Part shown: positions 7,060 to 14,633 of the stretch, one piece after another
Position numbering within the stretch: position 1 is the first letter of the stretch
How the letters are laid out: the number at the start of each line of letters is the position of its first letter
From: a virus
Direction: 5' to 3' (one strand)
Virus record (IMG/VR): IMGVR_UViG_3300008120_005083
Coordinates: 1-26,411 of that record
DNA length: 26,411 nt
Made by a program: the position numbers and the translations under genes
The notes under the pieces: model-generated
The model's input: only the letters and a program-made list of their open reading frames with translations
What the model was told of the DNA's origin: nothing
Databases searched by the model: none

Positions 7060-8667
7060 TTATGCTCGATTTTCGACAATGTTCTTGGTAGGTGTTGATC
7101 CAGCAGGTAAGTCTTCAGGAAGTGTGCTTAAATCATTCACAAAATCATCAGTCATATCTTCAGTTATTCCGTAGAATGGAGATTGTGCAATTCGTGATTT
7201 CTTTTCGATAAGAACAAATTTAAAGTCTACGTCAGCCCCAATCGGTATTTCTTGATCTATATCCCATGAGTATTCATTAAAATTCACATTCAACGATGTA
7301 AAGTACCCAGGTTGGTCCCAATACAGATTTCCAATAGTTAATCGTATAAGATTGGGTTGGTATACACCATTGTTAAGACCATACGCATATACGGTACCTG
7401 TTAGATAATTTAAACGTTTCCATACAAATTCTAATTCGTCTTTACTAAATGCTAATACTGATAATTTGAATCCTATTTCACGTTGAACAGAGGTATACGT
7501 TACAAACTTTTCTGGGCGGCCGACGTATTGATATGTTTTATATTCAGGAGTAACACTCTGTTGTATATCCTTGATAAATGCACGGAATCTGATTGGGTTT
7601 TCTTTTCCCATAGCAAAAGAAACAGTTATTGCATCTTCCCACCCACCAATAGCAGTAGATCGTTCTGAATTAATAAATTCATATGGTTTAGCTATGCTAG
7701 GATCTGAGTATGCTGCTTTTTTATTAGATGCATCGGTCGTATGTCGATTTGGTTCTTCGTTTTCTTCTTTATCGCCACCAAATTTCTTTTTAGTTAAGCT
7801 TTTCCAACGAGCGATTCCAAAAGACTTTGGAGCATCCTTACCTTCTATAGCATCACCTGTAGAATAAATTGCACTTAGATTAACTGGGTCAACGGCAAAG
7901 TACTTAACAAATTCGGACTTTTGTGCGACTCTGGTTCCTGCCTCCTCCGTATATTCTTTAATAAGTCTATCATCTTTATTATGATAAGCTTCTTGGAATT
8001 CTTTATTTCGTTGATTGATAATTCGCACAACCGAACCCAACTCTGGACGTATTTTTGCCCACCCAGTACTTGCATCGGTATCGGTACGACTACCAAAACC
8101 TTCTTTATCCCAAATATTTTGCTTTGCTGTGAATCCGCTTACTAATGTTGCCAAGGATGCTCCTAGTTTCTTTAGAAGACTTGGCCCTTTACCTGTTCCC
8201 TTTTCTATTTCTTCCCAGAAACGTCCACGCTTTGTATCGAACTTTTCTTTCATTGCCTTAAATGTACTTTCTTGTAATGCACCCATCTTACGGACATTTG
8301 CATCAGAACGATCTGTACTCAATACAAGTTCTGACAAAGGACGTAAATTACGTTTCATACGAACAATGTTACCAACACCAGCCAATGCCGCTTGTAGTAA
8401 TGCTTGCTTTAACAAGAACACAATACCCCGTGTACTCACGGTAAACAATGTCAATCGCTTGACATCTTGAATACCACTGCTTAATGGTAATGAACGACCA
8501 AGTGCTCTGGATGCACCTCCAAAGTATCCATCACCAGGTTTACGAACTATTAATGGATCGTCATTTGCCCCCTTTGTCGGTTTTCCGCCGTCAAATTTGG
8601 TCTTTGCCGCAGCGTATAACGTATTTACTTTTTCGTTATAACGTTGTTCAAGATTCTTAAATGCCAT
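7060..8667 (-). CDS. Baseplate / tail-tube cap-like structural protein
   Basis: A 535-residue virion protein. Residues 68-100 (DVKRLTLFTVSTRGIVFLLKQ...) form a conserved-looking amphipathic helix. Residues 110-330 are charged and low in hydrophobics. The best-marked domain is 355-490: NPIRFRAFIKDI, YQYVGRPEKFVTYTSVQREI, ELEFVWKRLNYLTG, LIRLTIGNLYWDQPGYFTSL and WDI. This recurs in phage baseplate proteins that cap or initiate the tube (T4 gp48/gp54 or LysM-adaptor type roles), though I cannot decide which. It lies between the tape measure and the gpX-like gene, as expected for a tube initiator. The ATG at 8667 is preceded by TGAGA. Structural role likely, exact identity uncertain. Confidence 0.55.
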   Translation of the reverse strand: MAFKNLEQRYNEKVNTLYAAAKTKFDGGKPTKGANDDPLIVRKPGDGYFGGASRALGRSLPLSSGIQDVKRLTLFTVSTRGIVFLLKQALLQAALAGVGNIVRMKRNLRPLSELVLSTDRSDANVRKMGALQESTFKAMKEKFDTKRGRFWEEIEKGTGKGPSLLKKLGASLATLVSGFTAKQNIWDKEGFGSRTDTDASTGWAKIRPELGSVVRIINQRNKEFQEAYHNKDDRLIKEYTEEAGTRVAQKSEFVKYFAVDPVNLSAIYSTGDAIEGKDAPKSFGIARWKSLTKKKFGGDKEENEEPNRHTTDASNKKAAYSDPSIAKPYEFINSERSTAIGGWEDAITVSFAMGKENPIRFRAFIKDIQQSVTPEYKTYQYVGRPEKFVTYTSVQREIGFKLSVLAFSKDELEFVWKRLNYLTGTVYAYGLNNGVYQPNLIRLTIGNLYWDQPGYFTSLNVNFNEYSWDIDQEIPIGADVDFKFVLIEKKSRIAQSPFYGITEDMTDDFVNDLSTLPEDLPAGSTPTKNIVENRA

Positions 8668-8679
8668 AGTTATATCTCA

Positions 8680-11600
8680 TTAAAGCGTTGCTCTCGACTG
8701 TTGACCAAAGACACCAACTTGACCACCCGCTTCTGCAGCGTTGACCAGTACTTTACCAACTTTTGCTCCATCCATCTGTACGTTCATACTACCGATTGCT
8801 CGAACAACTGCATCTAATTTTTGTTCCAATCTACCCATATCTACTGATACATTTACCGGCGTTGATCCTTGTGGTTGATTGTTTAATAGTGCACCCTTCG
8901 ATAATAAACGAACTCCGTCATTTGCAATCATATCGTTTGCGTACGCTACAACAGTATCACTATTGTGTAATGCAATTGGTCCAGATGGGGTTACTAAAGT
9001 ACGTTCACCGTATCCAGAGTTTGAAACAACGTCTCCGCCCGTTCTTGGATTCGTAATTGCACCTGCTTCAATTTTCTTACCTTGATATAAGTTTGCCAAT
9101 GCAACAATCGATGCAGTAAACGCTGCTGTAAATTGTGGTGTAAATACATCTTTGAGTTTATTAATCTTATCCATACTCAACGCCGCTAGAGACGATACTA
9201 CCTTACCTATAGCTTGTCCGAGTGTATTCATCGTAGTTGCTAGTATATTGATAGAATCTTTAGCGGCACTTACATCTTTAGCTTTAGATAGTTTACCCAA
9301 CATTTCAATAAATGAACTATATGCTGTTGTTACTTCTTTTATTTTAGCAGTGTTCGTTGCGGCTGATACGGTTGATATTTGTTGGAATGATGATAATGCT
9401 GCTGTTATTTGTGCAGGGTCCGCATCAAATTCAAATTCTATTTCAGTATTAAATGCTTCAGCGAACGACTTAAACCCTTCAGCTTTTTGTTTCACTTTAC
9501 CAAGATCGCCCATCTCCATAGCATTGAATTCTCTATACTTCTGGTATAATGGTGTAAAGTCTACTTCAGCTAAATCTTCTAGTTTGTCTGCGAGATTGTC
9601 GGTGAACATCCCACCACCTTCACCGCCAAACTTCGACATTGCTTCAGCGAAGGCCTTAAACGCTTCTGCATTATTTTTTATTTTTGCCGGGTCACCGAAG
9701 TTTTGTGCAGCGAATATCTTAAATTTTGCAATAGGGTTATCTAAATCAACTTCAAAGAAACTAGCCAATCCCTTTGAAATAACACTACCCATACCTTCAC
9801 CAGAACCTTTATAGGCCGACATTGCTTCACCAAATGCTTTCATTGCCTCCGCATTTGCTTTAACCTTATTCGCGTCAATTGTAAATGATGCAAATTTTTG
9901 TAATTTTTCAATAGGTGGTTCTTGATCAAATAGTGAAGTGATTGCTCCAGCAACCGCACCAACCATTCCACCTATTTCTCCACCAGCATATGCCGCCATA
10001 GCTTTAGCATATGATACCATTGCACTTGCATTATTTTCTACTTTAACTTTATCAATATTATACAACGCAAATGCTTGTAATTTGTCCATCGGCGGTTCTT
10101 GTTCAAATAATGAAGCAACTGCACCGGCGATTGCACCGACCGTGTTACCAATTTGTCCAGCCCCATAAGCCGCCATTGCCAATGAATACGCAACGAGAGC
10201 TTTAGCATTATTAACGACTTTATCCAATGGGATATCAAATGAACTGAACTCTACTAGTTTTTCCATTATACCCTTGCCCGGCGTTATCAAATCAGCGAGC
10301 CCAGATACAAAACTACCTGCGGCGGCCGCAATCATTGCAACTCCAAACGCAGTCATACCTACAGCAAGAGCGGTCATACCTGCACCAACTTTCATTAGAT
10401 TCATTCCATCAATTTGATTAAATGACATCAAGCCTTCTGAAAGTGTTGGGAGAGCTTTGCCCATCAACCACGTTGCTCCTGCTAAAGCGGCACCTATTGC
10501 AAGTATTGCTGTGGCAATTATACCTGCTAGAGCTAAACCACCTAAAGCTACCATAGGATCAGCAAACGCTCTAAATCCACTAGCAATTCCCTTCAATATG
10601 CCCGATATCATTTGACCAGCACCCTTACCAAGTGCACCAAGTCCTTTTCCAAAGTCTGCTATTTTAGAACCAAGTGATCCATTTACTCCACCAAGACCTT
10701 CGGGTACTCCACCACCGCCTTCTTCACCACCCCCACCGCCAGGAAGTTTAGACATAACACCTTCTTCTAACTTACCTAACGCGGAATCTTGTAGTTCACC
10801 AGCTTTTTCTGCAGCCTTTTCTTCGAGACTTGAGATGATAGATGCTCCAGCATCTTCAGCGGCGGCTGCGACAGGCCCAGCAGCCGCTGCTGCGGCTGGA
10901 GTTGCTGCACTCACTACTGACGTAGCGGCTCCTGCAACCCCACCAGCACCTCCCGTTGCTTTTTCTGCTAAAGCTTTTAACGTACCAGCCACATCGGCCG
11001 CTCCTTTACCACTACGCATTGTTGCCATCATTACGATGAATGGAGATATGAATGAGAGGCCTTGAGCAATTAAACTAATTACTTTACCAATACCCGTTAG
11101 TTCTGTATTTTGGTTCAACGTTGCTTTATCAATTCGTTCAGCGTGCTTTGCAGTTTTTTCACCAGATGCCGCCATCTGATCTTCTCTCGATCCTTCTTCT
11201 GGTTTTGGTTGCGACATACGCAATAGTTCTTCCATCGGAATACCAAATGCATTTGACAACGCAAGTTGTTCAGACCGTCTCATCTTGGTAAGATCTTTGC
11301 CTTGTGAAGCAAGTTGTGAACGTAATTCGTTCATCAACGCTCCAGTATCCCCTGATTCTGAAATTTGTGCTAACTTCGAAGAGTCAAAATTAAATCCCAT
11401 TGCTCCGAGTTCAGATTGCTTTTCTAAGAAGCCTTCATAGTCTGAGATGATAGAATCTCCGAACGCATCTACTTTCTTTAAGTCTACCCCAATCTTTTTA
11501 GCGTCAGCAGCTGCTTTAGCAAACGATGCGGCAAATCGTGTTCCGTTACGAGCCATAATATCCGTATATTGCATTACGGCTTGGAAGGCGTCCTTAGTAT

Positions 11601-13254
11601 TCAATCCCTTCTTCTTAAACTCAGCAACGAATTTGTTTTGTGCATCTACTGCACCTTTAAGGTCACCCATTGAATTCGTCATAAATCCACGACGAGCCTT
11701 TGCCAATTCTTGAACGGTGACACCCATACTACGAGCTTGTGATGCTAATTTACTTGCTGCCGCTCCAGTTAACGTACCACCAAATTCGTCACCAAACACA
11801 TCACGGGCTTCAATCATGCGGTCAAAGTAATCTTGTCCACGATTACCTACCATTTCTTGCCACTTACCCTTCACAAGATTAATAGCTTTAGTTGGTTCAG
11901 TAAATGCCATCTTGGCAAGATTTTGTGCACTAATACCAACACGGCGTTCAAAGTCACGAAGTCCGTTACCTAGACTTTGAAGAGTTCCACCAACCTTACC
12001 CAAGAAGTTTGTAGTTCCCGATAAGACTGAGGACATTTTTTCAATTTTCATATTACGAAGATTTGCTGCAGTATCACCAGCGGAATCAGCTAATCCGTTT
12101 AGACGACTTGCCGCGCTCTCTGCAGCGGAAGTTAATGTATCTAATTTTTTATCAGCTCTGTCAAACGCTGCCTCAGATTCTTCTACTCGGTTCATTGCAG
12201 ACTGCAATTCATCACCATATTCATCAAGTCGTGAAGACGCTTCTCTAGAAGATTGTTCAGCGGAAGCCAGAGCTTCTGTACTTTGTCCTAAAGCGTCCGC
12301 CATTCTGCTCTCTTGGGCAGTCATTGCTGTTATAGCTGTTTCTTGTGAAGCGGCTTGTTGTTCTAACTGTTGCAATTGACTACGGAGTTGGAATCCTGTT
12401 GCTGCTACTGCAGCAAGTTCTCGTTTAGCTTCGTCTGAACCATCTTGTAGTGCTAACCATTCATCATATAATACATTTTGTGCAGCTAGTTGTTGAGCAA
12501 CTGCGTCTCTCTGTGCTTCAATATCAGTTTTTTGTGATTGTAAAGCTTCTATACCAGATCTTATATTTGTCAACTGTTCCGTTCTTGCTTCAACTTCGGC
12601 CTGTATAGCTTTTACATTTTCTTGTGCAGCCGCTACTTCATCTCTAGCCATTTGAACCATAGCACGTGCAGCATCTGCTTGAAGTTTACGAGCTTCAAGT
12701 AAATCAGATATACCTTGCATTTCAGCCTGATGATTTTGTAACTTTTCTTGAGCGGCTTGAAGCTGTTGTTGTACTATAGGAAATTCAGCAGCAATATTGT
12801 CTAGTTTTACTTTTTCTAAATCTATTAGGTTCTTTGACTGATTAAAACGTTCCTTACCTAAAATAATATCTGCTAAAACATTACTACCAAATCCTCTAAA
12901 CGCTGCAGTTAAATCACGTTGGGCGCGTTGTCCTTGTTGAACAGCATCTGTACTGTATTTAACTTCTTTTTTGTACGGTTCAAGTGCTTGATTTATTTCA
13001 CGGCGTTTTTTACGTTCTTGTGCCTGCTCATTTCGTAAATCTGTTTGTTCTTTTCTAGTTCTAGGTGCGTCTTTTGCATATTCACCCATAGCAGAAGCTG
13101 CTTCTTTTGATACAGAACCCAATCTATCTAATTCTTCTGCACCACCTAATGTAGCGCCTCTTAATTGAAATAATGCGGGGCCGAGCGAAACCAACATTCG
13201 GTTGAGTTCCGCCATCGTACTATTAAGTTCACTAAAATCTAGTTCTTCAGCCAT
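8680..13254 (-). CDS. Tail tape-measure protein with six tandem repeats
   Basis: A 1524-residue protein, the longest in the tail module, placed after the chaperone genes where tape measures sit. Residues about 55-400 are glutamine-, alanine- and glutamate-rich coiled coil. About 430-720 is a helical mixed region. About 780-870 is alanine- and glycine-rich linker, followed by hydrophobic segments (about 900-1000) of the kind used to cross the host membrane during DNA entry. Residues 941-1300 hold six tandem repeats of 58-62 residues. The C-terminus has a glycine/serine segment (GGDVVSNSGYGERTLV) and an amphipathic tail. If fully helical at 0.15 nm per residue, the tail would be roughly 230 nm; this is an estimate only. 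No lysozyme or peptidase motif was recognised. Confidence 0.85.
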   Translation of the reverse strand: MAEELDFSELNSTMAELNRMLVSLGPALFQLRGATLGGAEELDRLGSVSKEAASAMGEYAKDAPRTRKEQTDLRNEQAQERKKRREINQALEPYKKEVKYSTDAVQQGQRAQRDLTAAFRGFGSNVLADIILGKERFNQSKNLIDLEKVKLDNIAAEFPIVQQQLQAAQEKLQNHQAEMQGISDLLEARKLQADAARAMVQMARDEVAAAQENVKAIQAEVEARTEQLTNIRSGIEALQSQKTDIEAQRDAVAQQLAAQNVLYDEWLALQDGSDEAKRELAAVAATGFQLRSQLQQLEQQAASQETAITAMTAQESRMADALGQSTEALASAEQSSREASSRLDEYGDELQSAMNRVEESEAAFDRADKKLDTLTSAAESAASRLNGLADSAGDTAANLRNMKIEKMSSVLSGTTNFLGKVGGTLQSLGNGLRDFERRVGISAQNLAKMAFTEPTKAINLVKGKWQEMVGNRGQDYFDRMIEARDVFGDEFGGTLTGAAASKLASQARSMGVTVQELAKARRGFMTNSMGDLKGAVDAQNKFVAEFKKKGLNTKDAFQAVMQYTDIMARNGTRFAASFAKAAADAKKIGVDLKKVDAFGDSIISDYEGFLEKQSELGAMGFNFDSSKLAQISESGDTGALMNELRSQLASQGKDLTKMRRSEQLALSNAFGIPMEELLRMSQPKPEEGSREDQMAASGEKTAKHAERIDKATLNQNTELTGIGKVISLIAQGLSFISPFIVMMATMRSGKGAADVAGTLKALAEKATGGAGGVAGAATSVVSAATPAAAAAAGPVAAAAEDAGASIISSLEEKAAEKAGELQDSALGKLEEGVMSKLPGGGGGEEGGGGVPEGLGGVNGSLGSKIADFGKGLGALGKGAGQMISGILKGIASGFRAFADPMVALGGLALAGIIATAILAIGAALAGATWLMGKALPTLSEGLMSFNQIDGMNLMKVGAGMTALAVGMTAFGVAMIAAAAGSFVSGLADLITPGKGIMEKLVEFSSFDIPLDKVVNNAKALVAYSLAMAAYGAGQIGNTVGAIAGAVASLFEQEPPMDKLQAFALYNIDKVKVENNASAMVSYAKAMAAYAGGEIGGMVGAVAGAITSLFDQEPPIEKLQKFASFTIDANKVKANAEAMKAFGEAMSAYKGSGEGMGSVISKGLASFFEVDLDNPIAKFKIFAAQNFGDPAKIKNNAEAFKAFAEAMSKFGGEGGGMFTDNLADKLEDLAEVDFTPLYQKYREFNAMEMGDLGKVKQKAEGFKSFAEAFNTEIEFEFDADPAQITAALSSFQQISTVSAATNTAKIKEVTTAYSSFIEMLGKLSKAKDVSAAKDSINILATTMNTLGQAIGKVVSSLAALSMDKINKLKDVFTPQFTAAFTASIVALANLYQGKKIEAGAITNPRTGGDVVSNSGYGERTLVTPSGPIALHNSDTVVAYANDMIANDGVRLLSKGALLNNQPQGSTPVNVSVDMGRLEQKLDAVVRAIGSMNVQMDGAKVGKVLVNAAEAGGQVGVFGQQSRATL
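9355..10434 (-). repeat. Six tandem ~59-residue repeats inside the tape measure
   Basis: Repeat anchors fall at residues 941, 999, 1058, 1117, 1177 and 1239 (spacings 58, 59, 59, 60 and 62). The shared core is 'K...F....ID..KVK.NAEAMKAFAEAMAAY', often followed by a glycine/alanine-rich hydrophobic stretch and 'SLF.QEPP'. The first copies are hydrophobic and the later ones more polar. The DNA copies have diverged, so this is an old duplication maintained in protein. Confidence 0.75.
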
Positions 13255-13259
13255 TTACA

Positions 13260-13652
13260 TTACCCGTTTAAAATATGATAAGCAGCTACCATAAGAGCAA
13301 GAGGATTACCACTTGGAACTGTAACTAGTGGTAATCCTCCTAATGCCATACCTTTAAATGCGGTGTCTCGTACAATAGTAGCAATAGGCATCCCATATAC
13401 GTTACTACCTTTAAATACTTTATTTCCAGATAAGTTAGCAATTGGTACCCCAGCTATCTTATCTCCTTTAAACAATTTATTACCAACGATGGTATAAATC
13501 GGTAATGATCCCTTGGCGGTATAAATATTACTACCTTTATATACTCTGAAGTTATCGACAACAGTTAGCACTGCGGCACCGCCTCTGGCGGTGCCTTTAA
13601 ATGCTCTATCTATTCCCATTCCTTCCATCAGTAGTGCTTTTAATGATATCAT
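13260..13652 (-). CDS. FKG-repeat beta protein between chaperone and tape measure
   Basis: A 130-residue protein built from about five short repeats around 'FKG....G.PIATI.GNKV'. The lysine-glycine pairs are at 19-20, 39-40, 62-63, 81-82 and 100-101 (spacing 19-23). Each unit looks like two beta strands with a tight glycine turn, so a small propeller or 'beta-flower'-like closed fold is plausible. The C-terminus ends in a hydrophobic helix (LALMVAAYHILNG). The function is unknown. It sits 5 bases after the chaperone extension and 5 bases before the tape measure, so it is expressed with both and may help in tail assembly or decorate the tail. Codons 19-25 form a perfect GC-rich hairpin. Confidence 0.55.
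   Translation of the reverse strand: MISLKALLMEGMGIDRAFKGTARGGAAVLTVVDNFRVYKGSNIYTAKGSLPIYTIVGNKLFKGDKIAGVPIANLSGNKVFKGSNVYGMPIATIVRDTAFKGMALGGLPLVTVPSGNPLALMVAAYHILNG
13575..13595 (-). promoter_or_regulatory. Perfect GC-rich hairpin inside the FKG-repeat gene
   Basis: A 9-base inverted repeat, GGCACCGCC (13575-13583) and GGCGGTGCC (13587-13595), with a 3-base loop. It is the most stable simple hairpin I see in this AT-rich window, and it lies about 60-80 bases into the gene. No U-run follows on the minus strand, so it is not a canonical terminator. It may slow ribosomes, protect mRNA 3' ends or be a coincidence of a glycine/alanine-rich repeat. Confidence 0.45.
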
Positions 13653-13657
13653 TTAGG

Positions 13658-13864
13658 TTACCGTTTAGTTCGTTTCTTTATTTCATCTGCCTCTTTCTTT
13701 TTTAACTCGTTAAACTCTCTGATGTAAAAGTCTCGAAGAAAGATTGGCATCTGGTATAAATCTAAAACACTAAATGCACCTTTTGAATAGTGCGCCGCAA
13801 CCATTATAGTTCTATGAATGTCTAACTTATACTCCGGCGTCAGGCCAAAAGAAACCAGTGCCAA
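13658..13864 (-). CDS. Chaperone extension frame, no ATG (frameshift or TTG start)
   Basis: An open frame of up to 68 residues that overlaps the last 38 bases of the baseplate-chaperone gene in another frame. It reads ...GAFSVLDLYQMPIFLRDFYIREFNELKKKEADEIKKRTKR, with a 'MP..LR.FY...L....KE' pattern and a basic coiled tail. It has no ATG near its beginning: the first is at codon 21, without a ribosome binding site. It may be reached by +1 (or -2) slippage on TTC-TTT-TGG at 13845-13853, giving a fused product of about 310 residues. Alternatively it may start at the TTG at 13862-13864, which has GGTGAGG 7 bases upstream. Overlapping chaperone frames just before the tape measure are a known phage arrangement. 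The coding nature is fairly secure; the mode is open. Confidence 0.6.
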   Translation of the reverse strand: MALVSFGLTPEYKLDIHRTIMVAAHYSKGAFSVLDLYQMPIFLRDFYIREFNELKKKEADEIKKRTKR

Positions 13865-14591
13865 TTGGCAACCTCACCGTATTAGTCGTTCCACACGATT
13901 CACAAGACATTGGGATATCAAAATCAACATCTGGAACGTGTTCCTTATATGAATCACGAATGAAACGTGAATCTCGTACTAACATATTTTCAACAAACTT
14001 CCAAATAGCTCCCTTGTTTGTATCACCGTTAACTGCGGTAATCATAGCACGGAGTCTTGCTGAAAATTCTGAACTCGTATCAGATGCTTTCTTTAGTGCC
14101 TTGACTTCCTTATCGATAGCGAATTCATCACCACGGGTTAAGAGTTTAAGCGTAACTTCTGCCTTTGATGCCGGGAGTACTACTGAAATTTGTTTTGGTT
14201 TATCTGATTCAGGTTCGTTTATAGTTTTTAGTGATGTAAGATCAACTGTCTCTTGCATTGTGTCTCCACACGAAGGACATTTAATTCCTACTGGATAATC
14301 CTTACCGTAACCAAGAATACGTGCCGCAACCATTACGGCGTTTAAATCACCAATTAACAAATCCGATGACTTTACTCCTTTGGTAACAATTAGACTATCC
14401 ATCAATTTGTCCAACACAATTCCCTTTTGAATTAAGTTTGTTGACGTAAGAATATCTTCTTCCTTTGTTGTCATATACTTTAATTCAATTTGACCAGAAC
14501 GTAACGGACTACCTTCTGGGTAAAATACACCCTTAGATGGTAAATCAATGACTTCTGTTGGATATAACTGATTGTCTGTAACTTGTTCCAT
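13827..14591 (-). CDS. T4-type baseplate/tail assembly chaperone (gp26-like)
   Basis: A 254-residue protein whose N-terminal half has the phage baseplate signature IDLPSKGVFYPEG (15-27), IELKYMTTKEEDILT (35-49) and KGIVLDKLMDSLI (56-68). It fits the 'T4 bacteriophage base plate protein' family, which includes gp26-type hub assembly factors. Two Cys pairs, CPSC (105-108) and CESC (230-233), probably form a four-cysteine zinc site. The ATG at 14591 has GGAG 7 bases upstream. The last codons (GFFWPDAGV) overlap an ATG-less downstream frame. Lying two genes upstream of the tape measure, it occupies the slot of tail assembly chaperones that wrap tape measures in other phages. I infer that role. 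The family call is good. Confidence 0.7.
   Translation of the reverse strand: MEQVTDNQLYPTEVIDLPSKGVFYPEGSPLRSGQIELKYMTTKEEDILTSTNLIQKGIVLDKLMDSLIVTKGVKSSDLLIGDLNAVMVAARILGYGKDYPVGIKCPSCGDTMQETVDLTSLKTINEPESDKPKQISVVLPASKAEVTLKLLTRGDEFAIDKEVKALKKASDTSSEFSARLRAMITAVNGDTNKGAIWKFVENMLVRDSRFIRDSYKEHVPDVDFDIPMSCESCGTTNTVRLPIGTGFFWPDAGV
13845..13853 (-). promoter_or_regulatory. Candidate +1 (or -2) ribosomal slippage site
   Basis: Read on the minus strand in the chaperone frame: TTC TTT TGG. A phenylalanine tRNA on TTT can move one base forward and still pair fully with TTT, entering the frame of the downstream extension. A -2 move from the same place also reaches it. A -1 move would hit a TGA two codons later, so -1 slippage is ruled out here. 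Confidence 0.4.
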
Positions 14592-14633
14592 AAAATAACT
14601 CCATAAGTGGTTTGAATTCTACTAATATAAATA

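Noticed and set aside
9152-9814. A 220-codon plus-strand frame inside the tape measure
   Set aside because: It is an antisense shadow of the repeat-rich tape-measure coding sequence; it repeats the same period and has no motif or ribosome binding site.
9355-10434. CRISPR-like or DNA satellite array
   Set aside because: The periodicity is in protein sequence, with diverged DNA copies and an intact reading frame.
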